Source: Halorientalis pallida (GTDB lineage: Archaea > Halobacteriota > Halobacteria > Halobacteriales > Haloarculaceae). From it: a stretch of DNA of 64,000 nt. A model generated the notes under the pieces. The model was not told the origin of the DNA and searched no databases. It saw nothing but the letters and a program-made list of their open reading frames with translations. Numbering within the stretch: the stretch's first letter is position 1; each line of letters starts with the position of its first letter. Position numbers and translations under genes: made by a program. Below, piece after piece: positions 8,369 through 16,745 of the stretch. The stretch is from assembly GCF_004118325.1 (NCBI RefSeq), contig NZ_RDFA01000006.1, positions 62,001 through 126,000 on the forward strand. Direction: 5' to 3'.

Positions 8369-9678
8369 AGCGGACGGTCGCCGCGCTGGTCCTGCTCGCC
8401 CTGGTCGCGCTGGCGGGCTGTAACGCACCCATCGACGACGGCGGGCGACCGGACCCCCTCTGGGATCGAGTCGGCTGGGAGGGTGGTCACTGGTACGACG
8501 ATCCGATCCGGGTCACGACCGACGACGGGCTGAACGAGCGCGAACGCGAGGCGGTCGTCGCCCGGGCGATGGCTCGCATCGAACACCTGCGGGGCGAGGA
8601 GTTCCGGGACCCGGTCCCCGTGGCGGTGATCTCCCGGCAGGAGTACCGCGAGCGCTACGGCGGTGGCGGCGGCCGGGACCGCTTCGGCGACCAGCTCTAC
8701 GAGGCACTCCTGCTGGTCGGGGAGAACAGTTCGACGGCCGACGACCGCGGGCAAGCGCTGGACGCCTCGGTCCAGGGGTTCTACGCGACGCGCACCGGCG
8801 AGATCGTCCTCGTCAGCGACTCCGCCACGCCGACCGTCGACCGCTCGACGCTGGTCCACGAACTCGTCCACGCGCTCCAGCACCAGCAACTCTCGCTCGG
8901 GGTCGCCACCGAGACCCAGGACGCCCGTCGCGCCCAGTTGAGCGTGATCGAGGGCGAAGCCAACAACCTCCAGACGATGTACGCCGACCGCTGTGGCGAG
9001 GCGTGGGACTGCGTCGAGCGCCCGACCCGACAGGGGAGCGGCGGTGGCGACAGCGACCTCAACCTCGGCCTGTTCCTGACGATCTTCGCGCCGTACGCGA
9101 CCGGGCCGGACTTCGTCGAGGCGATCCGCGACCGGGGCGGCTGGGCGGCCGTCGACGACCTCTACGCGCAGTTCCCGACGAGCACGGAGCAGGTGATCCA
9201 CCCGGAGACGTACCCCGACGAGGAACCCGTGTCGGTGACGGTCGCCGACCGCTCGAACGACGACTGGAACCGGTACGACCGCGACCCGGCCGGCGATACG
9301 GCGGGCGAGGCGGCGATCTACGCGATGCTGTGGGCCAACGGGGCCATCGACCAGCAGGGCCGGACCGTCTACGACTACGACAGCCGCTACTCGGCGGGCT
9401 GGGCGGGCGACCGGATCGTCCCCTACCGCAACGGCGACCGCGACGGGTACGTCTGGGCCAGCGAGTGGGACACCACCGCCGACGCCCGGGAGTTCGTCCG
9501 GGCTTACCGGGCGATCCTTGCCTCGCGGGCGAGCGAGCGACCGGCCCAGAACGTGTACGTCCTGCCCGAGTCCGACGCGTTCGGCGACGCCTTCCGCGTG
9601 ACCAGAGAGGGGCAGCGCGTTCGGATCGTCAACGGGCCGACCGCCGGTGCGCTCCCGGCCGTCGGCGGCGACGAGTAG
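8365..9678 (+). CDS. Hvo_1808 family surface lipoprotein, copy 2
   Basis: This 437-residue paralogue of the preceding protein shares RVGWEGGHW, the HELVHALQHQ zincin helix (H165-H169), VIEGEANNLQ and the C-terminal AFGDAFRVTRE block. It begins with a GTG at 8365 that overlaps the previous TGA (GTGA), and its signal peptide ends ALAGC (C19) with almost no linker. Both copies keep the HExxH and a downstream Glu, which argues for retained enzymatic function. Tandem duplication followed by divergence is the simplest history. Confidence 0.8.
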   Translation: MKRTVAALVLLALVALAGCNAPIDDGGRPDPLWDRVGWEGGHWYDDPIRVTTDDGLNEREREAVVARAMARIEHLRGEEFRDPVPVAVISRQEYRERYGGGGGRDRFGDQLYEALLLVGENSSTADDRGQALDASVQGFYATRTGEIVLVSDSATPTVDRSTLVHELVHALQHQQLSLGVATETQDARRAQLSVIEGEANNLQTMYADRCGEAWDCVERPTRQGSGGGDSDLNLGLFLTIFAPYATGPDFVEAIRDRGGWAAVDDLYAQFPTSTEQVIHPETYPDEEPVSVTVADRSNDDWNRYDRDPAGDTAGEAAIYAMLWANGAIDQQGRTVYDYDSRYSAGWAGDRIVPYRNGDRDGYVWASEWDTTADAREFVRAYRAILASRASERPAQNVYVLPESDAFGDAFRVTREGQRVRIVNGPTAGALPAVGGDE

Positions 9679-9709
9679 GTTTTTCGTCCGGGCGACGGTA
9701 TCGCCGTCC

Positions 9710-10858
9710 ATGAGTTCCTTCGACATCGTCCCGCCCGAGGCCATCGCCGAGGGCCGCGCGACCGACGCCTACTTCGACCGGACGGTCGAGGCGCTCGACC
9801 ACGCCGACCGCAATCCCCACGTCGTCGCCGAGGTCACCGCCGACCAGTTCCCCACCGGCGAGTTCGAGGCCCTCGCCGGCGTCAAAGACGCCGCCCACCT
9901 GCTGGCGGGCCTTCCACTCGACGCGTACGCCCTCCGGGAGGGGCAGCTGTTCGACGGTGGGCCGGTCTGCCGGATCGAGGGCCCCTATCGGGACTTCGCG
10001 GTCTACGAAACTGCGCTTCTGGGATTCCTCTCTCACGCCTCGGCGGCCGCCACGAGCGCCCTGCGCGCCAAGCGGGCCGCCCCCGACGCCCAGGTGCTCA
10101 GTTTCGGGACTCGCCACGTCCACCCCGCCATCGGCGCGATGGTCGAGCGTAGTGCCCTGATCGGCGGGATGGACGGCATCTCCAACGTGGCCGGGGGCGA
10201 CGTGATCGACCGCGAGGCCGGCGGCACGATGCCCCACGCGCTCGTGATCGCCTTCGGCAAGGGCAACCAGGCGGACGCCTGGCGGGCCTTCGACGAGGCG
10301 GTCGCGCCCGAGGTCCCCCGAATCGCGCTCTGTGACACCTACAGCGACGAGACCGACGAGGCGATCCGGGCCGCCGAGACGATTCCGGAGCTGGACGGCG
10401 TCCGCATCGACACGACCGGCTCCCGGCGGGGGAACTTCCGGCACATCCTCCGGGAGGTCCGGTGGGAGCTGGACGCCCGCGGTCACGAGGACGTGGCCGT
10501 GTTCGCCAGCGGTGGCATCACACCCGAGACGATCCGCGAACTCCGGGACGTGGCCGACGGGTTCGGCGTCGGCAGTTACGTCAGCAACGCCGACCCCGTC
10601 GACTTCGCGCTGGACATCGTCGAGGTCGAAGGCGAACCCGCGGCCAAGCGTGGCAAACTCTCCGGGACGAAGCAGGTCTACCGGACGCCCGACGGGGGAC
10701 ACCACGTCGGACTGGCCGACCGCGAGGGGCCCGACGACGGCGAGCCGTTGCTGGAGCCGCTGCTCGAGGACGGCGAGATCGTCCGCGAGTTCGAAATCGA
10801 GGCCGCTGGGCAACGGGCGCTCGAAGACGCCGAGCGGGTGGGGCTCGGCGCGGAGTAG
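9710..10858 (+). CDS. pncB: Nicotinate phosphoribosyltransferase
   Basis: This 382-residue enzyme of the PncB/NadC-like type II phosphoribosyltransferase family converts nicotinate and PRPP to nicotinate mononucleotide for NAD salvage. Recognisable pieces are the N-terminal TDAYFDRT, FGTRHVHPAIGAM, the GISNVAG loop, LCDTYSDETDEA, RIDTTGSRRGN and FASGGITPETI, the last in the PRPP-phosphate loop of the barrel. A run of Ts (9679-9686) lies 27 bases before the ATG, so it has its own promoter despite lying close behind the lipoprotein pair. The nicotinamidase-like gene at 6220 could supply nicotinate. Confidence 0.9.
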   Translation: MSSFDIVPPEAIAEGRATDAYFDRTVEALDHADRNPHVVAEVTADQFPTGEFEALAGVKDAAHLLAGLPLDAYALREGQLFDGGPVCRIEGPYRDFAVYETALLGFLSHASAAATSALRAKRAAPDAQVLSFGTRHVHPAIGAMVERSALIGGMDGISNVAGGDVIDREAGGTMPHALVIAFGKGNQADAWRAFDEAVAPEVPRIALCDTYSDETDEAIRAAETIPELDGVRIDTTGSRRGNFRHILREVRWELDARGHEDVAVFASGGITPETIRELRDVADGFGVGSYVSNADPVDFALDIVEVEGEPAAKRGKLSGTKQVYRTPDGGHHVGLADREGPDDGEPLLEPLLEDGEIVREFEIEAAGQRALEDAERVGLGAE

Positions 10859-10862
10859 GCGC

Positions 10863-11468
10863 TCAGAAGTCCAGTTCCTGAATGGAGCCCTCGGGTTCGC
10901 GCTCGCGGAAGACCCGCCCCTCGAAGAGGGTGACCATCGTGTCGTCGTCCTCCCACGCGCCCGGGGCGAGGCCGGTGGTCCGGCAGGCCCGGTCGAGGTA
11001 CTCGGCGGCGCTCCAGCCGTTCTCGATGGGGACGGTGGGGTAGAGCCAGCCGCTGTCGGCCCCGCGCTCGACGGCGACACCGTGACGGCCGAGTTCGAGG
11101 TCCGCGAGTGGGTCGTCGGTCAGGACGACGTTGCCGACGATACACACCGACACACAGATCGAGGAGAGTTCCGCGGTGTCGACGCCCGACCCACAGGAGT
11201 CCTCGCTGGCGGCGTCGATGGCCGCGTCCACCAGTGCCTCCCCGAGGTGGTCGTTCCAGTCGTAACTGCCGGCACAGCCGCGTAGCCGGCCCCGACCGTG
11301 GGTGTTCTCGAGCCGGACGAACGCCCCCGTTCGCAGGTAGAAGGCGTCGCGCATGCTCCCGAGTTGTTCGCGTGTGCCGTTCTCCACGAACGACTCGACG
11401 GCGTTCCGGGCCAGTTCCACGGCTCGAACGCCGTCCGTCTGCGTGAGTTCGCCCGCTGCCTCTGACAT
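10863..11468 (-). CDS. AMMECR1 domain protein (TIGR00296)
   Basis: This 201-residue protein has the AMMECR1 fold, marked by GRLRGCAGSYDW (family LRGCIG), a central I-V-rich strand set (ICVSVCIVGNVVL) and the C-terminal LYPTVPIENGWSAAEYLDRAC block. AMMECR1 proteins are found in archaea, bacteria and eukaryotes; the archaeal role is not established, though they often neighbour MEMO1 and radical-SAM genes, which are absent here. It converges on pncB with four bases between the stops. Confidence 0.9.
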   Translation of the reverse strand: MSEAAGELTQTDGVRAVELARNAVESFVENGTREQLGSMRDAFYLRTGAFVRLENTHGRGRLRGCAGSYDWNDHLGEALVDAAIDAASEDSCGSGVDTAELSSICVSVCIVGNVVLTDDPLADLELGRHGVAVERGADSGWLYPTVPIENGWSAAEYLDRACRTTGLAPGAWEDDDTMVTLFEGRVFREREPEGSIQELDF

Positions 11469-11561
11469 TGTCTGCCTTATGAGCACCGGCTCCTTGAAGA
11501 TTCCTAAATTATCGCCCCTCGGAGATTTCCACGTCGTTGGCGGCCCGAGTCGACCGAACGG

Positions 11562-11567
11562 CTTAAT
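11562..11567 (+). promoter_or_regulatory. TATA box of the RNase P RNA gene
   Basis: CTTAAT lies 26-28 bases before the predicted 5' end of the RNA at about 11590, the spacing expected for archaeal TBP/TFB promoters. Confidence 0.6.
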
Positions 11568-11589
11568 CCCGGGGGTTGTCTAGGACGTG

Positions 11590-12010
11590 ATGGCAGAGGG
11601 AGTCCGGCCACCGTGCCCCGGACCGCACCGCGCAAGGGGCATGAGGAAAGTCCCCCCACCGTCCGGGCAGGTGACCGGGCGCAAGCCCGGAGCGGGAGAC
11701 CGCTGGCTCTGGAACAGAAACGACACCCCTCCGCGCGAGCGATGAGGCGTGCGAACCCCGACCGTAAGGGAGGGGGAGTTGACCAGCCGAGCGTAGCGGG
11801 GTTCGCGAGAACCCCGGACGGCGAACGGCACAGCCGTGAGCCGGGCGGCGACCCAGTCGCCACAGGACCGCGGAGAACGGATGGAACGGCGAATCCTCAC
11901 CGGTGCAAGCCCGCGTCGTCAGGTAGCCCGGACACCGCCGGATTCGGCGACCTGGCGCGGGCGCGTAGCCGAATGCCGGACCGAACAGAAGGGGGCTTAC
12001 TCCCCTCAGC
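11590..12010 (+). ncRNA. rnpB: RNase P RNA (archaeal type A)
   Basis: This RNA is the catalytic subunit that removes 5' leaders from pre-tRNAs. The conserved CR-I segment GAGGAAAGTCC is at about 11643-11653, GGAACAGAAACGA follows near 11713, and the universal 3' segment ACAGAAGGGGGCTTAC lies at about 11985-12000. A P1 helix can form between GAGGGAGT (11596-11603) and ACTCCCCTC (11999-12007) with one bulge, which sets the ends. The 420-base length fits haloarchaeal type A molecules. Ends are accurate to roughly 10 bases. Confidence 0.95.
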
Positions 12011-12090
12011 CGCTCGACCCTGTGAGCGACCGCCATCGCGGCTCGTTTCGCCCACAATTGACTTGACGGTCGGACTCCACGGACCGATAG

Positions 12091-13080
12091 ATGAGGTCAG
12101 CCGTCGCCGTCGTCGCCGTCCTCGGTGTGGCCGTCCTGGCTGGTTGCTCGTTACCCAATGAAACCCTCGGTGCGGACACGAAATCCTGGTCCGAGACGGA
12201 GTTCGTCGTCGCCGTCGACCCTGGACCACGGGACTCCGACGCCGCCTACGCCGCTGACACCCGCGCAGCCATCGACTTCTGGGAGGACAACGCCCAGCAG
12301 TACCTGGGCCACCCAGTCGAGTTCACCCTGCGGCCGAACGCCTCCGATCCGGACGTGGTCGTCCGCGCCGTCGCGGAAGTGACCGACTGCGGGACCGAGG
12401 AACACGCCGCCGGCTGTGCGCCGCTGGCCGACGACCTCCGGGAACAGCCGACGCCGGTCACGGTGCGGGTCAGACGCGGGTTCGACCGCGAGTCGACCCG
12501 GCAGGTCATCAAACACGAGTTCGGCCACATCCTCGGACAGGGCCACGACGACCCGCCGGCCGACGTGATGATGGCAACGAGTACGCTCGCCACCACGCCC
12601 CGGCCGAACGCGACCGACCGCCCCGTCCCCTGGAGCGACCCCGAGCTGGCGGTCTACGTCGACGCCGGCAACGTCTCGGCCGACGACCGCACGCAGGTCC
12701 GCGAGCAGGTGGACCACGCGCTGGATTACTACGCCGACGGCGCGGCGGGCACGGTCCCGGACAACGTGACCTTCCGCCGGGTCGACGACCGCGCGGCCGC
12801 GGACGTGGTCGTCACCTTCCCCGACCGGCTTCCCTGTGAGGGGATCGACCGGTCCCGGGGGTCCTGTCGCCAGCTCACCGGAATCGATCCCGACGGTGAC
12901 GGGACGAGCGAGCGCTACACTCGCGCCGAAGTCTACCTGACGGGGCTCGCGCCCGACGCGGTGGGCTGGCACGTCGGCCGCTGGCTCGGCGACGCCTTCG
13001 GTGCGGCCGACGTGACCGACCTCGCGCCGCCGTTCCGCGACGCCTCCTACGAACAGCGCCGGAGCGCCTGGTGGCGCTAG
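12091..13080 (+). CDS. Matrixin-like zinc metalloprotease lipoprotein
   Basis: This 329-residue protein has a lipoprotein signal ending VLAGC (C19), so it should be anchored outside the membrane. Residues 142-152 carry HEFGHILGQGH, a perfect HExxHxxGxxH metzincin zinc site, followed by VMMAT, which fits the methionine turn. The second half (after about residue 185) has LAVYVDAGNVSADDR and repeats some strand patterns of the first half without the zinc site, as if a second, inactive domain. Substrates are unknown. It follows the RNase P RNA by 80 bases and shares CTAG 13077-13080 with the convergent gene. Confidence 0.8.
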   Translation: MRSAVAVVAVLGVAVLAGCSLPNETLGADTKSWSETEFVVAVDPGPRDSDAAYAADTRAAIDFWEDNAQQYLGHPVEFTLRPNASDPDVVVRAVAEVTDCGTEEHAAGCAPLADDLREQPTPVTVRVRRGFDRESTRQVIKHEFGHILGQGHDDPPADVMMATSTLATTPRPNATDRPVPWSDPELAVYVDAGNVSADDRTQVREQVDHALDYYADGAAGTVPDNVTFRRVDDRAAADVVVTFPDRLPCEGIDRSRGSCRQLTGIDPDGDGTSERYTRAEVYLTGLAPDAVGWHVGRWLGDAFGAADVTDLAPPFRDASYEQRRSAWWR

Positions 13081-13511
13081 TCGAGGCCGACGACCGTCGA
13101 CACGCGCGCGTTCTCCTTCAGTCGGAGTCCGGTACCGCCGACCGACAGCGGCACCCGGTCCAGCTCCTGTACCCGGAGCGTCGGGTGGAAGGCCCCACGT
13201 GCCAGCAGTTCGTCGCGCGTCTGAACGCCGAGTCGCAGGTCCGCCGGCGCGTCCGTGGCCACGGACTCGTTGTATTCGAGCAGATACTGGCCGGCGTCGA
13301 GGTGCCACCACTCGTAGTCGTCGTCGGCGTCGCGCTTCTCGCTGGGATGGAGGTCGGTCTCTGCGGGGTCGAGTTCGCCGCCACCGAAGTCGACCCGGCC
13401 GGGGGCTGTCACCTCGTGTACCGCCGCGACCGTCAGATCGAGCCCGCCGTCCTCGGTCTGGGTCGGTTCGTGGACGACCCCCTCGACGAACCGTGCTGGA
13501 TCGGCCTGCAT
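13077..13511 (-). CDS. dCTP deaminase/dUTPase-fold protein
   Basis: This 144-residue protein has the trimeric dUTPase beta-fold pattern: GLDLTVAAVHEV near the N-terminus (family L.L.......), WWHLDAGQYLLEYNE (family L.PG...L..T.E), LRLGVQTRDELLARG (family SS.AR.G) and a C-terminal L.V.GTG strand. The catalytic Asp/Tyr motif of true dUTPases is not clear, so activity is uncertain. The start ATG is at 13511; a longer open frame reaching 14231 is only antisense to the HATPase gene. Confidence 0.7.
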   Translation of the reverse strand: MQADPARFVEGVVHEPTQTEDGGLDLTVAAVHEVTAPGRVDFGGGELDPAETDLHPSEKRDADDDYEWWHLDAGQYLLEYNESVATDAPADLRLGVQTRDELLARGAFHPTLRVQELDRVPLSVGGTGLRLKENARVSTVVGLD

Positions 13512-13552
13512 ACCTACGACTCGTCGCGCTCGAGTGAAAAGCCTCACCCGGC

Positions 13553-14119
13553 TCAGGCGCTCGCGTCCGCCCTCGCCACGGTCTCGTCGCCGTCGGTCTC
13601 CCAGGTCGAGTAGAAGCGAACGTCGGAGACGACGATTCGGGCGCCACCCTCGTCGCTCTCGTCGACCTCGACCGCCCAACCGTAGGCGTGACAGAGCGTC
13701 CGGACCATCCCGAGGCCAAGTCCCTGTCGGTCCGCACGGGTGGTGTACCCCAGCTCGAAGACCTGCTCGCGCTCGCCGTCGGGGATGCCGGGCCCGTCGT
13801 CCTCGACCGCGAACCCGTCGCGGGTCCGGACGAGACGGACGGTCACGTCGCGACCGCCGTACTCCACGGTGTTCTCGAACAGGGCCTCGAACAGCCCCGT
13901 CAGCTTCTCCGGGTCGGCCGACACCGCCAGGTCCGTGTCGACCTCGACCGTCAACCGCGCGGCGGGGGGCGCACAGTCGGCCCACGCCGCGGTGGCCGTG
14001 TCCGCCAGCGACACCTGCGTCCGCTGGGACCGGCCCCACAGCCACAACCCGTACGCCCCGAGGACGGCGACGATGCCGCTCCCCAGCAGCGCCCCCTTCA
14101 GTACGGTGACGGCCACCAT
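13553..14119 (-). CDS. Membrane-anchored histidine-kinase-type ATPase domain, no H-box
   Basis: This 188-residue protein has one transmembrane helix (residues 7-27) followed by a HATPase_c domain: N-box LFEALFENTVEYGG, G1 box VEDDGPGIP and G2 box GLGLGMVRTLCHAYGW. It has no HisKA domain and no phosphorylatable His motif, only about 15 residues between the helix and the start of the ATPase domain. It could bind ATP and act on another kinase's dimerisation domain, or be a remnant of a larger kinase. No response regulator lies next to it. Confidence 0.8.
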   Translation of the reverse strand: MVAVTVLKGALLGSGIVAVLGAYGLWLWGRSQRTQVSLADTATAAWADCAPPAARLTVEVDTDLAVSADPEKLTGLFEALFENTVEYGGRDVTVRLVRTRDGFAVEDDGPGIPDGEREQVFELGYTTRADRQGLGLGMVRTLCHAYGWAVEVDESDEGGARIVVSDVRFYSTWETDGDETVARADASA

Positions 14120-14206
14120 CGCGCCGACGTTCGACGGTCACGGTAAAAAGTCTCACACCCGGATTTTTCGATTCGATAGCCGGGGTGTGGAAGAAGGCGT
14201 CCGTGA

Positions 14207-15316
14207 CTACACCTCGAATCCGTCCTCCCACCGGAAGACCCCGTCCGCCTGCACCACGTCGCCGTCTATCTCCAGCCGCGACCCCCCGTCCATCCGGCGG
14301 ATCAGATCGGCGTGGACCGCCGACTCGTTGCGTTCCTCGGCGTGGCCATCCGGGAAGTTCGAGGCGTAGGCCCGGCCGACGGCCATGTGGACCGTTCCGC
14401 CCATCTTCTCGTCGAAGAGGATCGTGTCGGTCGGGCGGTCGATACCGCGATTCATCCCGATCCCGAGTTCACCCAGCCGCTTCGCCCCGGCGTCGGTCTC
14501 CAGCGTCTCGGCGATGGCGGCCTCGCCCTGGGCGGCAGCGAAGTCGACGACCTCGCCGTCCTCGAAGGTCAGTTCCACGTCCCGGACCCGGCGGTCCGAG
14601 ATGGTCATGGGCACGTCGAAGGTGACGGTGCCCGCGACGGAGTCGACGACGGGCGCGGTGAACACCTCGCCGCTGGGCAGGTTGTGCGAGTCGTAGGCCA
14701 CCGAGGCGGCGCTGTTGACCGCGATCCGGTTCTCGATCGACATGGTGAGGTCGGTTCCCTCGCCGACGACCCGGACCTCGCTCCCGTCGTCGAGCAGGTC
14801 TTTCAGTTGCCCCATCTCCGCGGCCAGTGACTCCCAGTCCCGGAGGACGGCGTCGTAGACGAAGTCCCGGTACTCCTCGTAGGCCATGCCGGCCCGTTGG
14901 GCGAGCGAGCGGGTGGGGTGGATGGTCGACACCCAGTCGGTGTCCAGGCGAGCCTCGCGGATCCCCTCGCGGGCGCGGGCCGCGGCCTGCCGGCGCTCGC
15001 TGGGCACGTCCGCCAGCGCCGTCGTGTTGCGCCCGCCGCCCAGCGAGAGGACGCTGTCGGCCTGCTCGTACATCGCCAGTTCATACTCCGGATCGCCGTC
15101 GAACTCGCCGTCGTGGCCCCGGAGGTACGCTCGCGAAATCTCGTCGGAACCGTAGACGGTGAGGAGGTTCGCGCCGCGCTCGCCCAGTTTCTCGGCGACG
15201 GCGACCGCCAGGTCGTGGGCCCCCTCCGCGACCCGGAGGACCACGTCGTCGCCGGCCTCGATGTGTGCGCTCCAGTCCACCAGCGTCTCCGCGTGGTCGT
15301 AGACGCGCTGATCCAT
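14207..15316 (-). CDS. Aminopeptidase, M29 family
   Basis: This 369-residue protein is an M29 (AmpS/aminopeptidase T) dimetal aminopeptidase that removes N-terminal residues from peptides. Diagnostic segments are NLPSGEVFTAP, ELGIGMNRGI, DEKMGGTVHMAVG and SAVHADLI, which carry the Glu, His and Asp metal ligands and the catalytic Tyr region. The length matches the family (about 370-410). The start ATG 15316 gives MDQRVYDHAETLVDWS, typical of the family; the long upstream frame is not coding. Confidence 0.9.
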   Translation of the reverse strand: MDQRVYDHAETLVDWSAHIEAGDDVVLRVAEGAHDLAVAVAEKLGERGANLLTVYGSDEISRAYLRGHDGEFDGDPEYELAMYEQADSVLSLGGGRNTTALADVPSERRQAAARAREGIREARLDTDWVSTIHPTRSLAQRAGMAYEEYRDFVYDAVLRDWESLAAEMGQLKDLLDDGSEVRVVGEGTDLTMSIENRIAVNSAASVAYDSHNLPSGEVFTAPVVDSVAGTVTFDVPMTISDRRVRDVELTFEDGEVVDFAAAQGEAAIAETLETDAGAKRLGELGIGMNRGIDRPTDTILFDEKMGGTVHMAVGRAYASNFPDGHAEERNESAVHADLIRRMDGGSRLEIDGDVVQADGVFRWEDGFEV

Positions 15317-15361
15317 GCCGGCGAGAGGGGCGGCATCGTCAAAACGCCGGTGGTCCCCCAC

Positions 15362-15732
15362 TCACCCCTCGAACTTGTGGAGGCCCCGATCCGCGAAGGC
15401 GTGGTCGAGACAGAGTTCGCTGGCTTCGGTGGCGTACCCCTCCTCTGCTGGTCGAGCGCGATCCAGCAGCCGAGTTCCGCGTGATCACGGTGTGGATCGA
15501 TATCGAACAGGAAGACCAGGCCCACCGGTATCCCGTCCCGGCACGGGAGAAACTGGACGGACGCGTCGTCGTCCAGGAAGGCGACGGGGTCGTCCTCGTG
15601 AACCGGCGTCGGTGTCGGTGCGCCCTCCCGTACGTGGGGTCGTTGCCGTGTTCGAGGAGGAAGTCGTAGTCGTCGGGCGTGACCGGCCGGAGGGTCAGTC
15701 GGTCACCGCGGAGGAACGGAGCGCCGGGCATA
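15362..15732 (-). pseudogene. Decayed GNAT acetyltransferase (RimJ/RimL type)
   Basis: Three frames joined in order give one GNAT protein. The first reads MPGAPFLRGDRLTLRPVTPD and runs to NDPTYG. After a one-base loss near 15630, the next frame continues EGAPTPTPVHEDDP through VGLVFLFDIDPHRDHAELGCWIA. After a second one-base loss near 15440, the third frame gives EEGYATEASELCLDHAFADRGLHK and then meets TGA. The last 50-60 residues of the fold (N.AS..V.EK.GF and the terminal strand) are missing. Two frameshifts and the truncation make this a pseudogene; a sequencing error could explain one shift but hardly the truncation. Confidence 0.8.
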
Positions 15733-15796
15733 CCGAGCCGTCCGAACCCTCGACTCAAAAAAGGTGGGCGGGCCGACCGCTTCGGGTGACCCGCGG

Positions 15797-16405
15797 TCAG
15801 GCCGTCAGTTCCGCGAGGAAAAAGAGCGCGGAACTCCCGAGTGGGTCGTCGACGTGGCGCTCCCAGCGAATCTCGAACCCGGCCGCTTCGAGTTGCTCGC
15901 GTGTGCGGTCGCGGCCGGGCGTACTGAAGAACATCCGCTCGTCGCTCCCGAGCCAGCCGCGTCGGACCGTCTCGTAGCGCGACCCGCCGACGGTCGTGAG
16001 GACGAGCCCGCCGGGCCGAAGGACGCGCGCGAACTCCCGGTAGACCTCGGGGTGGTCGGCCTGCGGGACGTGGAAGACGGCGTGGTACGCCGTGATCGCG
16101 TCGACGCTCCCCGCCCGGAGTGGGAGTCGGGCCATGTCCCCCTGCACGAGGCGAGCCGCGGGGACGTTTCGCGTGGCCAGGTCCAGTCCCGTCCGCGCGA
16201 AATCGAGCCCGATCCGGTCCGTTCCGTCGAGGTTCGCCAGCGTGCGCTGGCCGTCGCCACAGCCCACGTCCAGCACCCGCGCGTCCGCCGGGAGCTGTTC
16301 GACCAGTTCGTCGAGGAGGGCCACGTCGTTGCCGTCGGTCGGTCGCGTCCGTGCGTACGTCTCCGAGAGTGCTTCCCAGGACTCCCTGACCTCTCTGCGG
16401 TCCAT
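15797..16405 (-). CDS. Class I SAM-dependent methyltransferase
   Basis: This 202-residue protein has the Rossmann methyltransferase motifs in order: VLDVGCGDGQ (motif I), IGLDFA (acidic strand-2 end), QGDMARLPLRAGSVDAI (motif II/III) and a FARVLRPGG post-motif. It resembles UbiE/Methyltransf_11 proteins and, among archaeal and eukaryotic proteins, the tRNA-modifying Trm9-like group, but the substrate cannot be told from sequence. ATG 16405 is the only start that keeps the family's usual short N-terminus. Confidence 0.85.
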   Translation of the reverse strand: MDRREVRESWEALSETYARTRPTDGNDVALLDELVEQLPADARVLDVGCGDGQRTLANLDGTDRIGLDFARTGLDLATRNVPAARLVQGDMARLPLRAGSVDAITAYHAVFHVPQADHPEVYREFARVLRPGGLVLTTVGGSRYETVRRGWLGSDERMFFSTPGRDRTREQLEAAGFEIRWERHVDDPLGSSALFFLAELTA

Positions 16406-16505
16406 GGCCGGCGTAGGGGCCGGACGGATATCGACCTTGGGTCGGGGACAGGGCCCCGCCGTCCGCCGCGCCGGGTTCATGCGCCTGCGGCCCCAAACAG
16501 GAGCG

Positions 16506-16745
16506 ATGCAGTTGGCAACACCCCACCACATCGGTGGTCGTTACTACGTCGAGGCGGTCTCCGTCGGCCGGGACCCCGACAGCGCGACCGTGCGCGACTG
16601 TCCCAGCTGTGGCGGGCACGTCTTCGACGACGAGTGGCACCTCGTGGCGACCGTCCTCGACCAGGCCAGCGACGCCCGACAGTGTCACGTCTACTGTGGC
16701 GACGACTGCTTCCGTGGCTGGCTCCGGCTGTTCGCCGGCGCGTGA
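16506..16745 (+). CDS. Small zinc-finger protein, possibly treble-clef type
   Basis: This 79-residue protein has CPSCGG near residue 36 and CHVYCGDDCF near residue 62: a CxxC knuckle, a helix-prone spacer, then a C.C..C-type second site as in treble-clef fingers of haloarchaeal small proteins. It resembles the DUF7576-like group, though I am not certain of the family. Such proteins may regulate or bind nucleic acid; no direct evidence here. It abuts the convergent carbonic anhydrase gene with no spare base. Confidence 0.7.
   Translation: MQLATPHHIGGRYYVEAVSVGRDPDSATVRDCPSCGGHVFDDEWHLVATVLDQASDARQCHVYCGDDCFRGWLRLFAGA

Noticed and set aside
13512-14231. Long N-terminal extension of the dUTPase-like gene in the same frame
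   Set aside because: This part overlaps the HATPase gene in another frame and lacks acidic composition; the dUTPase fold starts at MQADPARF.
14803-15525. A 240-codon reverse frame starting within the GNAT region
   Set aside because: Only its first part is GNAT-like and belongs to the pseudogene; the remainder is an off-frame of the aminopeptidase.
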